64,000 nt of DNA from Pomacea canaliculata (lineage: Eukaryota; Mollusca; Gastropoda; Architaenioglossa; Ampullariidae), in contig NC_037593.1 in assembly GCF_003073045.1 (NCBI RefSeq), forward strand, positions 16,730,725-16,794,724, in the 5' to 3' direction. The position numbers and the translations under genes were made by a program. Under the pieces are notes generated by a model. The model did not search any database. It was not told the DNA's origin and saw nothing but the letters and a program-made list of their open reading frames with translations. Numbering within the stretch: the first letter of the stretch is position 1; every line of letters starts with the position of its first letter. Shown here in pieces: positions 12,301-25,488 of the stretch.

Positions 12301-15300
12301 CAAAGCTCAGGTCAGCCATTGAAATTAGGTTTTGCGCTGTGATAGACTTTTAAATTGTGTGTGTGTGTGTTGTCCTCAAACTTATTTTTGTCTCCATTCA
12401 GGTAAGCCAGTCAACGCTACCTTCCGGGACCTCACTGCACATCCAGTCTACCGCAATATTGTTTACATTACAATTTGACCCCAAAAGGAAAGGGATTTTC
12501 CATTTTACGTGTGTTTAAATACATAGATTTTATAGGCTGGGCGCTGTGCAGTGATTAATGTAAGCTCAGCATAGTTCTCTGTAATGGTCAGATAAAGGAA
12601 TAGAAATCATAGAAAGAGATCGTTTTGAAATGTAACTTCCCTCCTTGCTCAGCAAGAAAATCTCTGGGAAATATCGGTGAACCGCTTAATTCATTTGCTA
12701 AACTATTACTATCGTTTCCTTATCCATTTTCCAATTATCCACCAATCATACTACAGGACATAACTAAACTGAATAACATCATATCGTCCTCCTCCTGTGA
12801 CAGTGCTATACTTTGTCACCTGCAATTAACCTATTAGTCCCCTATTCTGTCATGTTTCATTCCCAACCACTGCTGTGTCACCTCTTGCTAACTCTTCCTT
12901 CTTCTGTCTTCAATCTGAAGCTCGAGTATCTCATAAATAAGGTTTGTTGCTATGACAGCGTCACAGTCACCGCTACTCTCCCTTAGCTGTGCAAGACCCA
13001 ACCTGATGGACTTGTTATCTGATCTTATTGATGATCTATAACCACCACTAGAAGTAGCGAGGGTCGCTATCTAGGCTCACACCACTTAGGCGCGTAGACA
13101 TCCAAGTCATCGATCTCTTACTTGCCGTCGTCGTTCGAAGTATGGGGGATGATCGTGGGGTACTTAGCTACCGGAAGTGCGTGATTTATCTCCCCTTCGA
13201 CGTCACCATTCTGCTATTAAACATTTCATTCGTGGCGGGGCGGCCTTAGAATAATGTGCAAAGTTCTCGAGACGTGCACTATCAGTATCACACAAATGTT
13301 ATCGACACAGCGGCAAAACCAACATCGATATCAACTCATGGTCACCTAGCAGCTGAGTTGAAAGAAAGCTCGTGGAGATAAACGCGAAACACCCGCATGA
13401 AACTTGTTATGATGAATGGCTCGTCTATTAGACATCAATATCACATCATATCCCACGCACGAATCATCGTAAAAGCATCCCACTACATCGCATCCTAGTC
13501 TCATTGTCCTACTATATCCTTTCCTTCAACAAATCAACATCAAAAGAATTTTCATGGAAAGGAAAACTATTCCTCAATCACATAAGCACACAGATTTTCA
13601 GCCTCTGGACATCTGGAAACTCCTAGATGACGCGTTGCAGTCTACAATATCTGTCCTCAAAAGATTAAACAAACAAAAATAAAAATAGATAACAATTAGC
13701 CATGTAGGGACTCTGATGCAGGCGAGGTTATTCGAGTTATGTGATGTTGGCACTAAATCGGACTATCTAATGTGATTATTGACGAGGAAAAAGATGAACA
13801 GTATAACCATGAGAGTGTTGACCATAAAACGCATTGGATCAATGTGCATACCGAGAGCCGGTATGAACCCGGTGCAGATGACCTTTTCGGCCCCTTTGCA
13901 TTTAAATTGTAATCGTGAATAATTTTTTTCCACTATACATATAAAATATTGGGTTGTCGAAAAAGTCAAAACTTTTCTTTGATAACCTTTTACTATCTCA
14001 CAGGGATGCTGTGAGATTCAGATGAGATGGCTGATGTTGGTCCCTGTCATTACTATGTACAGTGCAAAGACAATAAGGCCAACGACAACGTACCTGTGAT
14101 GACAGGTAAATGTATCAAGCTTATGACGATGTTAGAGAGCAGTAAGAGGCAAACGGTTATTACATCTGCATTATTTTATGTTTGCAGTGTTGCTACAGAG
14201 TTCATGCGTAGCCTCTTGCGACTGAGAGCTTAGACTAAGCCTCGCCAGATTAAAGTGCAGCACTGCAATAATCGTTTACACCAAGAAAGAAGTCAACACC
14301 TCCACAGCCCTACTGCTCCCACCCTGCTTTTCTGCCGGCCCCGAGAAAAGCATATTGCAGTCAAGTCGACATCTCTAAGCATAATGACTAGATAGTCTAC
14401 TTCCTAAACATTTGTTAAAAAAAAAAAGTATACGCACAAAGGGCAGGTCAACCCCGCCAAATGTCGGTCCCAAGTGTACGAGCACGTACGTATCACTCTG
14501 CCCTCATTAACTCTCACGTCAGACCTAAGTGGTACATCTAACGAGGGGCACTGAGTATAGGAGGAAAGAATGAGTAATGGAGAAGTGGGCGAAGAGAGAT
14601 CAAAACAACACAAAATTAGTAAGATTAGAGCTTTTTAAAAAAAGAGAGAAAATGCAACATGAACTACAGCGAGTTTCAAAATAAATGCACGATAAAAGGA
14701 CTATAAATCATGACGACGAAAAAAAAAAAATAAAAATAAAGAGATCACATAATCTGTTTGTGTGTGTGTATTACTATGTCTGCGTTTATATATATATACT
14801 GAATTTTTATATTTATCTATAATATATGTTGTCTGCTTTCGTTGGTGTTTGTGCGTTGCATATAATTGTCGTGTCACTGTTAACATTTGTACGTGCTACC
14901 AAAATACTAAAAGGTCGCCAAGCGAATTCAAGTGTCAAAAACACCCGTTGCAAGCACCAATGTGAAGTCAAAAACGAAGAAGAAAATTAAATCAACGAAG
15001 CTCTGATTACCCAAGAGCAAGTAGAGACGAAAAATGGAAAAATAAAACAACATACAATTTTTTTTTAAAAAAAAAAAAATCCTACATTTAAAAAAATAAC
15101 GGAAATTTCTCGATGACAATCAGTCTAGCAACAGATAATAAATATTAAATGCTCAATAACTCCTACGCTGCTATGTGATATGAGGAGAGCTGCGTTTTGT
15201 TTGCTTTCCTTCAGAAAAACTTTAATCTCAAGTTAGTAAACAAGACGAAAGGGCTTTTTCTGTCGAAATTGTCTGCCCATGTCATTGAGAAGGTGACACG

Positions 15301-18300
15301 AGTTGTCTTTTCACATGCCATCGGTGTCTGCTGGGATATCCACTAGCCTCGTTATGGAGACTTTTCGACGTGAAGGAATGACGTCAGAGATCGTGTGCTT
15401 CGAAGAGAGAAATCCCCATGTCTAGTCGAGGATCCCCCTATTCTGAGCGCATATTTTCACTTCAGCAGCCAAAAATCAGCAAAAGGGTCATATTACACGT
15501 TTTGTGATGTCTCATAGAAACGGTTTGCTCAGTCATCAGGTGACAGGGAACGTAAAATTTCCTTGATAGTCGTTGAATCCGGTTATGCCACGTCGAAAAT
15601 CTACCCAGAGTTCGCCTCTAAAGCGTGAGTAATCTTTTATGATAATTTCATTAATCTTGTTAAAGTGATGGACATATACCATTCTCAGGACTAATCATTA
15701 CATTTTGATATGCACAATGGCAAAGCTAATTGAATATTTGCAGTCGCAGGACTGGATAGGTGTTGCACGGCGGGGAAACACCTCTTTCCTGGGAGGGGTT
15801 GCCCTATTATGTGAACTGTGCTATCCGCCTCGGTGTAAACCTCGTATTTTTGTGCGTTATGTGTACATTGTGAGCTTTTGCATGGATGCTTCGCTTCTCG
15901 CTTGTTCAATAGTAGCTTGTTCGTCTTATAATCAGGAGGAATTCCGATTCATTTGATTTCGTAGCTTTTTATCGGTTGTGTTTGAAGGTCTCTGCGTTTG
16001 GAAACATAATGGCGTTATGTTGAAGGAGAGTCCATTCCGAAGTTTTAGGGAAGAAAGGATAAAATATTTTGCGCATGATAACAAAAGTGAAATATTTTAA
16101 CAAATAGGAGTGGTTTTACAAACAAAATAAGAAACAACAACAGTTCTTCACTCTAGCATACTACAAAATTAACAGCCGATTTTGTTATTTATTTACTCAA
16201 TGTTTAACCCATTATTGTAGTGTAGCTGATAGTTTTGCTTATTTAACATTTTTCTGTGGAGGGTTTCTTAGTACTCACCCAAGGCCTATGAGCTGTAGAC
16301 ACCAGCAGGTAAATACAGTAAACGAAAATGCCATATTAACATTAGCATATTATTCTACGCGAAGCACCGGATGACATTTTAATTTCAAATGTCAGATTTT
16401 GTCATTGCAAGCAATTCCTTTACTATAGTATATTTAGTTTGCATTAGTGGGTATTACAAAACAAGTGAGAGCAAAGTAGACAATTTTAATTCTTTGTATG
16501 ACACCAACATAAGGACAGAAATTCACATTACTGAATTATTGTATATAAGCTAATATTTTTCATTCAAAATATACAACTTCAAGGTTAAATGCTGATTTGA
16601 TACCGTTGTAGGCAGTTTGCTTATTGACTATTTTCTTCAAATACTGCACACTAAAAGTATCTAACAATCCTCTGTAGTATAGTAGTAAAAAGTGTTCAGC
16701 CCTCGCAACCTATGCCAGTCTCAAAGTTAGTATACAATTTGTTCATACCAATTGAGTAATATTTTGTAATTTTAATTTTGTAAATATTCTTTGAGAATCA
16801 TTATATTTGGTAATGGTTAAATATGTTACGCATAGTCAACAAACATTAAAATATAAAGTGCTTTTTATTTTAGTGTCCCATTACATGACGTTAAATTTTG
16901 TAGATGCTTTTTCATAAAGGAAATGTTGAAACCCATTGTCAGTAAATAAGGTATTGCTTACATATTTTTGTCATTCTGCTCTGATTGTCAGAATACTGTT
17001 GCAATATACTTTAATTGTCTTAAACTTTAATTTAAAAGCTTTGTGTTACTGTAAAGATGCACATTTATTTGATGCACTTTAAGTCCTTACATTTAGATTT
17101 TTCTTCAGTGAAGAAAATGATGATTGTTGCAGTCTACCTTTAACTTTTTTTTTTTTTTTGTTGAGGCCTGATGTAACTGAACAGCTTGTTGTCATGTGTG
17201 CTATCCATCATTCATCTGTTGTCTGACTAAAAGGAAAGCAGGGAATAATTCTGTGTACTAATGGTAAAGTGTGTGTCACATTGGATAGGACTGGCTTAAA
17301 AGACTATTTGAAACGCAACATTTTTCTTTTCTTATGATTGGATAAAGCTCAGTGCAAGGTACTGTTTTAAATCTCAGTGAATACCCTTCTTCCATTCTAC
17401 AAATTTCATGCACAGGCCTTTAATATGTCTTGAATACAGGACCTGTGGTTCATGTAGAAAAATATAATCGAAAAAAAAAAAATAGAACTTAAAAAATAAC
17501 GTGATAGTTTATTTTTATAACTTAAGGCTCATTTAAAAATTGCAGTTTGGAGTGGAAACTAAACACGAGAAAAAAAGAAGTGTACATTTAATAGCTTGTA
17601 TTATTGCTGAAGTATAAACTAATTTTTGATTATATTTTTTTCTTGACTGTTCTGGATTTCAGTGGTTTCATGATTCATCCATGTAATATCTGTGTACCTA
17701 TTATCTATTTACATTCATGTCTTCATGTGCATAGATGTACATTTGAAAGAGTTATTTTTCCAAACTGTATATATGGTAATGTAGTCTCCTATTTTTATGA
17801 TTATCTCTTACCATATACCTTTAAATTTCACTGAGAAAGATTTGCTGAACTGTTGTTAAATACGGTTGATGGGGAACAATAGTTTGGGCAGAATAGGGCT
17901 ATCTTGGCTTCTTGCTAGGCTTGAAATGAAAGTGCTTGCACTGTGTGATGATTTGGCATTAATAAATGTCATGTAAAAAAATAATACTTCCTTCAGACAG
18001 GTCTCATACCATTTATCTGAACTGTTTGGCAAAGAAAGGAAAGCTGTTTTTACATAGGAAACATTTTACTATAGGAAATAATAATATTTATTCATAATTT
18101 TTGTTTTGAAGCAGAATCTGTCAAAATAATCATTGACATGTATTGTTTTGGCAATGGCTATTTGTTAATTTTAGGTATACCGGTGCAAAAGCTGATATTT
18201 GGTTTTGAGGAAGGTAAACTATCTGCTTCCAACATATATACTTGAAGCTTGCTTTGAAAAGGCACGTTTATGTTCCAGTCATTTAATCTTACTTATTTTC

Positions 18301-18895
18301 CTGTTATGCACAACTTTGTTTCAATGCTAATTGATTTCCTTATCTTCTTTGACATCTTTCTGTTGTGATATTGGACATAGTTTGGGCAACCATATTCATG
18401 ATGTGAATGCTGTTTTAACATGGTTTAAGGAAATATACCATCTGTAAACACACTGAATGTTGCATTTTATGATGAACAAATAAGTAAAGAGACGTGTATA
18501 AGCTCCTCGTGCTATTTGATCATGCTTACTAGCTTCTCCTGTAATATAGCCTCTGTTGCTGACACCTCGTTCTGCACCAATAGCTGACATTAGGTCACCC
18601 TGCCTTCCTCTTCCCTACCAACATATGCACAAAAAACAGTCATTTGCTTAAGGCATGTTTTGATAATGTGCTTAGAAAAATTTTCCAATGTAAAGGTGCT
18701 TAATCGGTCATTCCAGTCTTAACATAGGCCTTTTCGCAATGATGTTCTGTTGGTTGGAAACCCATCACGCCAAAGAACAACAACGGAGTTGTGCAGCTGG
18801 AAGGTCAAGGCCTGCATGGACCTTTCTAGGCAGAACGAATAATTGATGTGCTTGTGTTCATGCAAGTATGTACGTATCTACATATAGGTAGTTAC
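9364..18895. other. Long non-coding stretch
   Basis: I found no open frame with recognisable protein features, no paired splice signals around conserved peptides, and no element with intact ends across these 9.5 kb. It is AT-rich, with short poly-A/T runs near 15060-15080, 17145-17160 and 17470. It may contain regulatory DNA or untranslated 5' exons of the HIVEP homologue, but nothing in the sequence proves that. Confidence 0.4.
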
Positions 18896-19004
18896 ATGGA
18901 TGATTTATGCAGAAAAGAAACATGGAAGAAGGTCGTCAAAGAATGTCGAGGTTTCAACAAGAACTCTCCTGCGGCTGCAGAAGGGACGGCGGACCAGCAG
19001 CAAG
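18896..19004 (+). CDS. Possible early coding exon of the HIVEP/Schnurri gene
   Basis: From an ATG at 18896 the frame runs MDDLCRKETWKK... to EGTADQQQ plus one base, then a possible donor CAAG|GTGACG. That phase-1 end matches what the first solid HIVEP exon (28224) requires, and the join reads [13 protein letters not shown]. The support is only open frame, phase and composition; the implied intron is about 9.2 kb. An acceptor-like TTATGCAG at 18905-18912 means the exon could instead begin at 18913 as an internal exon. The true start of the protein remains unknown. Confidence 0.3.
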
Positions 19005-22000
19005 GTGACGGAGGCAGTGCAGGTTTTTACCTGCATCAGAGATCGATGGCAGGTGCATCAGGCACTGCCCTGTCGCGGTTTGTAAATCGGTGCCTGCTGC
19101 AGCAACTTGTCTCACGCCTGTCCGGTGCAACCCGCCCTCGTGTTTCCTACCCACCACGTTTAAAGCAGGCGTTTCCGGGTTTTACATAAAAAAAAATAGT
19201 TGGGATGGTGGGAGGAAGGTCAGGTCACACGCTTCAACCTACAGCTTCCAGCACATTAATCATCTAATGCCATTCTTCGAAAACAAATTTCGAACCAGTC
19301 CAATCGTGTTCGTGAGGCTGATACCTGAAGCGATGTTTTCTTCTCGCAGCTGGATGGAGCAGCAGGGAGAAGGAAAGGGATGGTGGCGGGGAGTGATGGA
19401 CGCAGGACGCATAGAATTTTCCAGCGAAGCCACAATCTTGGCATCCCGTCTGCCTGTTGACTCCAGTGGAAGGGACATGTTATATTATTAGATTAATGAC
19501 CATCTCGGAACGGAACGACGCATAACCCTTCTCCGAACTAGTAGGTAACCAAGTTTGCATTAGCCTAGATTTGTCCTCACCTTCTAACCAGGAACCTGTC
19601 CTCCTTGTCCATCACTCATACAATTCAACCTGTACACTAAGCTGATTACAGGCCTAATGGGGAGGTTAGCTGAAGTGTCACATGGTAGCACTGACTCTGT
19701 CAGTCGTTTGTGTTTGTGCAGTGGAATGTGAAGTGTCTTTTTGTTTTGGTTGGTCCGCACATTGAACATGAAGTTTAAGTGCTACCTGGGTAATCAGGAG
19801 CTGAGACAGTTTACATTGTTGTGACCTGCGTATTACAATTACACTTTTAAATGGATAGGGTGATGTTGGGGGATCTAGATCACCGTTTAATATAATTATG
19901 GTCCCATCTTAAACACCAAACCTTTAGTGTTTGTTACCTGCTCATCACGTCTGTGAATTGTGGTGATTATATAACAGGTAATGTTTTATCCTTTGAATGA
20001 ATGCTTGCAAAACAGCAGGAATGGTGTTGAGCAGAGAAAATTGTAATTTTGTTTGTTTACAGTCGCGTGCACAGGACAGTTCACTTAGCTGGCATTGTTT
20101 ACACACTTGTTCATTTGCCTGTTCTCTCGCTCTGTTAATTTATAGGGTGTTGACGAGAAATAATAATAACACTAGCTCTTGCATAACACGGCTGTGGTGA
20201 CCTGGTGATGTGCTTCGCATGTAAATGTTTTGTGGCACATTTTAAAAATGGTGTGAAGGCCATCGATTTTGACATATTGCATCGCGACATCGTTCTGCTA
20301 GCGAATCAACAGCGCGAGCTTTATGCGCATCGGCGGGTTGCCGCTGCTGCATGTACAAGTTCGCCAGCTCCCCCCCATCGACAAACTATGGACTCGTCCG
20401 TCGAAAACTTCCACTCGGTGTTTCGTCTGTCCTGCTGAGCGAGGGCGAGCTAGCATGGCGCTATATTTAGCTCCACGGAATGGTGGTAAACAGACGCGCG
20501 GAGCTAGCAGCCACCGCAGGGCTTTTCAGGTCTAGTCGTGATGGAAGCGTGATTGATTATGCTGGACACAGAGCTCGTCACTGGGTTACGGCTAAATAAA
20601 TTGCGCGGGAGGCGTGCAATGTACAGGAAACCCACTTTTGAAGAGGGGTGGAATGTGTGTGGGTGTGTGGAGGGGGATATATGGTAGAAACACGTGGGCG
20701 TTTGCAGAGATCCATTTACACCGAAAACTGATGGTAATGCAAAATCTGATAAAACGTGTTGGTTTTCGCAGGAAACCGGATAATCCAACCGTTTCCGCGC
20801 GTGTGTGGAGTCCTCATATCGGACTCTCGAGCGCTCACGTGCTGCTTGACGTACTGAAAGGGGAAGGTCACAGTACGCAGGGGGCACACCACCGAGCTTG
20901 AATGGAAGCCCAGTGTTCGGGACCATGACGTCATTGTTGCCATGGCTCCGATAGTCACATGGGTGTTTCCCAAGGCTGTATCCGCATGGGTTGTGCAATT
21001 TACAGGATACCAACCCTGTCATGACTTGTCGGCTAAAGAGTGTGCTTGTCAGCAGTGTTTTAGAAGTGGTCTGGCTGTTTGCATTGGAGAGCTGATAGTA
21101 AGCGGAATCGCTGACCTGTGTTTTACAACAGTTTGTCCGGCGCCAGTAATTTGAGCCATGCTGATAGCAACATTTTCATATTGATTTTGTGTGTGTTCGC
21201 GCGCCCATACACAAGTAGTGATTGATTGATGCGAAAGATAATAAATTAAAAATGGAACAGAATTTACATACTTTTCCAACCATTTTGCATGGTCACATAC
21301 GATTTTGCTAAACGTTAGCTCACATCAGCTTCACGTAGATTACATAATACCATGAACATCTTCAGTCGATAGAACACCAGCGCGTATCGTTTCATTGATC
21401 AAGCGACCCCTAGCTTTCTGACGTCACTTCCCGTCCTTCCATTATCTCTCCCGCCTCCCTGCAGTGACCGAAACAAAAAAGGGAAGGTCAAAATGTGTCA
21501 TTAACCGATTCGCGGGGTCGAACTCGAGTGGAAACATTTCAACTAAAAAGTAAAACACGTTGTATCGATTCTGCGGAGTGCTTTGGACGTACTGATCTTT
21601 GGCAAATGTGCTTGTTGGTAAATGTCACTGGAGTCTCGGTGCTTCGCGGAAAGCCGAGGTCCCTATCGATTGTTTCTCCCAGAAGGCCATGGCGCGTTCT
21701 CGCAGACCCCTCCCCATCACCAGCGACCGCTCGCCACCAACACTTCCTGTGAGCTGTATTCATCCTGAGCAGCAAGCCCGTGTCATGTTTATCAGCTTAC
21801 GTTCCAGTGGTGTACTTTTCAGTTTAAGGTTTCATCTGCGCTTGTGGGAGGGAGAGTGTGCTAGAACTTGCGTCGACTGTAGAACAATAAAATAAAAGCT
21901 TGTCATTGCTGTCCCCTTGCATCCTTGGTTACAGTGGATATAACTGTCCTCCAAAGTACTTGTAATGAAAGAAAGAAAAAAAGGAGGTGGTGGTGGAGTG

Positions 22001-24885
22001 GGAGAGATGGGAGCAAAACAAATTTTTCTTACACTCGAGAACCCTGGATGCTGCATGGGAATGTCAACATCAGAATAGGTTTTAAAAAAATGTCGATCCA
22101 GGCGGTGGTGCCCTGCCTGCAAGCACCAAGCAACAAACGAAATAACCTTGAGACATATCAGTCAAACGACTTGCAACACGTTTTCGAGCAGCAGATGGCA
22201 TTGATAAGATATGGGGAGGTCTGTCTTAGAGACAGATTTTAAATGACTGGAAATCTACTGAGATGTCAGTGACAAGATTTCTAAAAAGAATGATTTGTGC
22301 ACACGTATCCTAAAACCAAACAGTTGTGACCTAGACTTGTCTAAGTGGCTGATGAACAAAGATTGTACACTAGGTAAGGTTTTCCCGGGTCATTCGAGGT
22401 TGGTGTTGACCCCACTATTCTGTGCCATGGGAACAATGCAACTTGTACACTGCGAGGAGGTGCTGACGCCCCCCTCCACCCAGTTCAACAACAACAACAA
22501 CAACAACAACAACAACGCTGATGTCACTGATATCGACAGGTCACTTCTGCATAGCATTCATCCGCCTTGATTTCCCCTCCCCCTGTATCCGGAACACTAA
22601 AAATCGTTTGCAGATGATACTTTTTGATTAAAATCCATTTCCTTAATTTCGTAACGTCTATAGGCAGCAGTGATGTGGCCTACACTAGATGGACACTCGT
22701 AAACACACTTGATCAAAGGTATGTGTTTTTGGAGAGCTGAACTATTGAGATGACCATTCAATGTACAAACTCCTTTTGAGTTTAGAGACATACTTGGAGG
22801 ACTCTCAAGATGCCCCGTCCCCTAGCTGTGTAAGCTTCGATGTCTGAAAGAGGTGACGAGTTTTGTTGTTTTTAAAGCAGCAGGACAACAGAAAGACTTT
22901 TTGGGTTATTGCGTAACAGTTTAAAAATACATCCCACAGCCACGAGAACATGTCTTGCTGAGCTACTTCCTGCTTTGCTATCACGGGAAACCCCTGTGGT
23001 GAAAATTCTACTGATGTACATTTACAGTTGGTTGTGTGTGTTTGGGGAGAAAAGACTAGCGCTGTCACCGAAGGGACTCGGATACCTTTGCATTAAGGTC
23101 ACAGTGACTGTCCGTTAAGATGTTTGCTGTCGAGACATCGTCGGTTTGCTTAATGAATTCATCTTTGGTTGGTTCAAAGAATTTCATGAGGTCCTGACCG
23201 TCAGAAAAAGGTCGACTGCATCAACAGCCTCTTATTTGAGGTCACACTCCCCTCTGTTGATATTACGGTTGTCATTGCTAGTGTGTGGCAGCTGCACTGT
23301 TTCCATTTTTGGTGAGTCAGCATTGATGGGGCATGAGCAAACAAATTATCTGTCAGGATGGGGAAGAGAGACAGAGATATACGAAGACAATCCTCAATCA
23401 CCAGCGCGTTCACTCCTGACATTGTTTGCTGAATCGTATCACACAGTACAGTTAGCACCTTCAACATCAGCGTTCATTCTCATTTTATGAACTGTTCGGG
23501 TTTTTTTTTTTATATAATTTTTACCTAGTTTTAAGCAACGATTTTGTACTGATATTGTGCATGCGAGCTTTGAGTCTTTTCTTACGTTTAGCTTGAACAC
23601 TTCGTGTTTCTCGTGTGGGAGCGGGAGAATTAGTCTGCTTGTGCACGCGGTCGTTGTGCAGTTGTGGGTCCCCCCGTGATCCGGTCGTAAATGTCAGGCT
23701 TGTGACTCACGTAGGTCCCGCTGCCTGACAGGTTGTCTGCCCTCCGCTCGTTTGTTGCGTACCGGCACGAGCTTTACCTACGCGGTCCCCTTCTGCCCCC
23801 TGAGGCAGCACCGTTGCTCGCCCTCTGACCTGGCAGCGCAGCAGCACCACCACGGAGAGCAGCGCTTCTCGTGCAGGGGTCACAGGTCAGATCGACGTGT
23901 CGCCAGGACTGGTCAGGTAAAATTGGAGAGGTCACATGCTCTCCGAGAGTGAGAGTGCAAATCTTGGAACTGTGCACGCGAACATGGTGTGGGTGTCGCT
24001 CCTGCTTTCTATACTTACCTTCACACCTTTACGATCACTCGATAACATTCCTGTGACCGCACTGAGGTTGTTTCGGTATCAGGAACTGTCACTGGCGCAA
24101 ATTTCCATGTGACAATAAACATCACCCGTGTGTCACTGTCATCAAAAGAGCATTGCCGTTCGAGATGTTTCAGCACAATGTATATAGTTTGAAAGGTCTT
24201 GACTGCATCAAACACCTTCCCCATCTTGGTGGTGCAGGTCTCGGAAATATGCGATGAACAATGCTTATGAGATATGTTTACGGTTGTTGCCAAATATTTT
24301 CATTATCTAAACTCATCAGGGGAAGAAATACCTGAACGAGGAGTTTTGTTAGCTGACTCAGCGGGTCTATTAAGATACTGTATCGTTCTGTCTCACCCAC
24401 AACATTCTCTTGGCTTTGGTGAGCAAACACTGTAACGACCGAAACCCTGCTGTCTCGTTAGGACAGATTAGGAAAGATCGCGTGGCTGTCGTCTCTGCGT
24501 TCGTTTGCCTTGTTCTAAATGACGACCGAAGCATGCAAAAGAAGGACAGAGCAAGCCTGTTACCTTGGTGACTGGAGATGACAGGTAATGATGGAGGCGG
24601 CTGGCCTCTAGGCACGCTGGTGGTTGAAGATGGCGGATGATGCAAGACAACAGGGACGAAACGCTGGTTACTGACGAGAAGGGATGACAAAGAGCTGGAA
24701 GCTAGTTGCACATCATAATTCTTAGACTTAAACCTGTTCTGAAGAAGTAAATTTAGAAACTTAAAAAAAAAAAATCGTTCCTATGCTGGTTAGATGTTTT
24801 TTTCCTAAGCACATATGTACTGACAGGAACGAAAGTCAAGTTTATCTGTTCACAACAATTTTAGTTATTAAAAATTTTTAAAATG
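19005..24885. other. Non-coding (possible first intron or upstream DNA of HIVEP)
   Basis: No supported gene. CG dinucleotides are visibly enriched near 20280-20560 and 23590-23980, which could mark promoters or enhancers. A (CAA)n tract occupies 22486-22516. Several short open frames here have no recognisable features. Confidence 0.4.
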
Positions 24886-24897
24886 TTGTACATGTTT

Positions 24898-25124
24898 AGG
24901 GGCGCTCAGTAGTGTAGCGGTTAAATCCCTCATTTGTCACCTGCAGTGAGCGGCTCCGGGTTCAGATCTCGTTTCGGGACGCTCTTTGTATAGGACACCT
25001 GTTCGAAAGGCTGAGCGTCGGGGTTTTCTCCAGGTTTCCTTCTCCCTCCCTCCTCCCCATAGTACGAAATCGCCGCAAGGTGGAAGCACTTTCCTACTAA
25101 TTAAACCAACCAAATAAACCAACT
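24898..25124 (+). mobile_element. tRNA-derived SINE, copy 1
   Basis: The 5' part folds like a tRNA head. Box A-like TAGTGTAGCGGTTAAATC lies at about 24911-24928, and box B-like GGGTTCAGATCTC at about 24959-24971. An unrelated body follows, ending in AAACCAACCAAATAAACCAAC. Flanks TTGTACATGTTT (24886-24897) and TTGTACGTTT (25125-25134) look like a slightly diverged target-site duplication. The tail block GGAAGCACTTTCCTA also occurs in the neighbouring SINE. Confidence 0.75.
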
Positions 25125-25270
25125 TTGTACGTTTTCTGATAACCTAAATAGACTTAATTCGTAAATGAGTTTTAAAATTAGAAAAATGTTATGCAACTGG
25201 CACCTGCTAGGGACTTAACTTTGGATGCTGGTGATGCGGTAGGGGAGAAGTGATAAAAGGCAGTTAGAGT

Positions 25271-25488
25271 GGGTGGTCTGATAGCGCAGTGGTAAAACGC
25301 ACCTGTCACCCCGACGGTAAAAGATCCAAGAATCCTGTCTCAGATCATCATGTCTCTCTTTTTTTCTGGATGCGATACCCATTCACAGAGTTGGCCGTGG
25401 GAAGATTTTCACAACTTAAGACTGAAAAATCATCACTATAGTTGGAAGCACTTACCTGTTAGATAAACTAACCATCCAACTTGTATGA
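25271..25488 (+). mobile_element. tRNA-derived SINE, copy 2 (diverged)
   Basis: Box A-like GATAGCGCAGTGGTAAAACG is visible, with a worn box B region around GATCCAAGAATCC. The 3' block TTGGAAGCACTTACCTG plus TAAACTAACCATCCAAC matches the tail of the SINE at 24898, so both probably used the same LINE machinery. The heads differ, so this is an older copy or a different subfamily. I saw no clear target duplication. Confidence 0.6.

Noticed and set aside
20504-21022. Minus-strand open frame of 172 codons
   Set aside because: No signal peptide, domain, splice context or codon pattern that I could support; CG-rich DNA often leaves such frames open.
24905-24975. A true tRNA gene
   Set aside because: Box A and box B are present but the arms do not pair well and the sequence runs on into a SINE body and tail.
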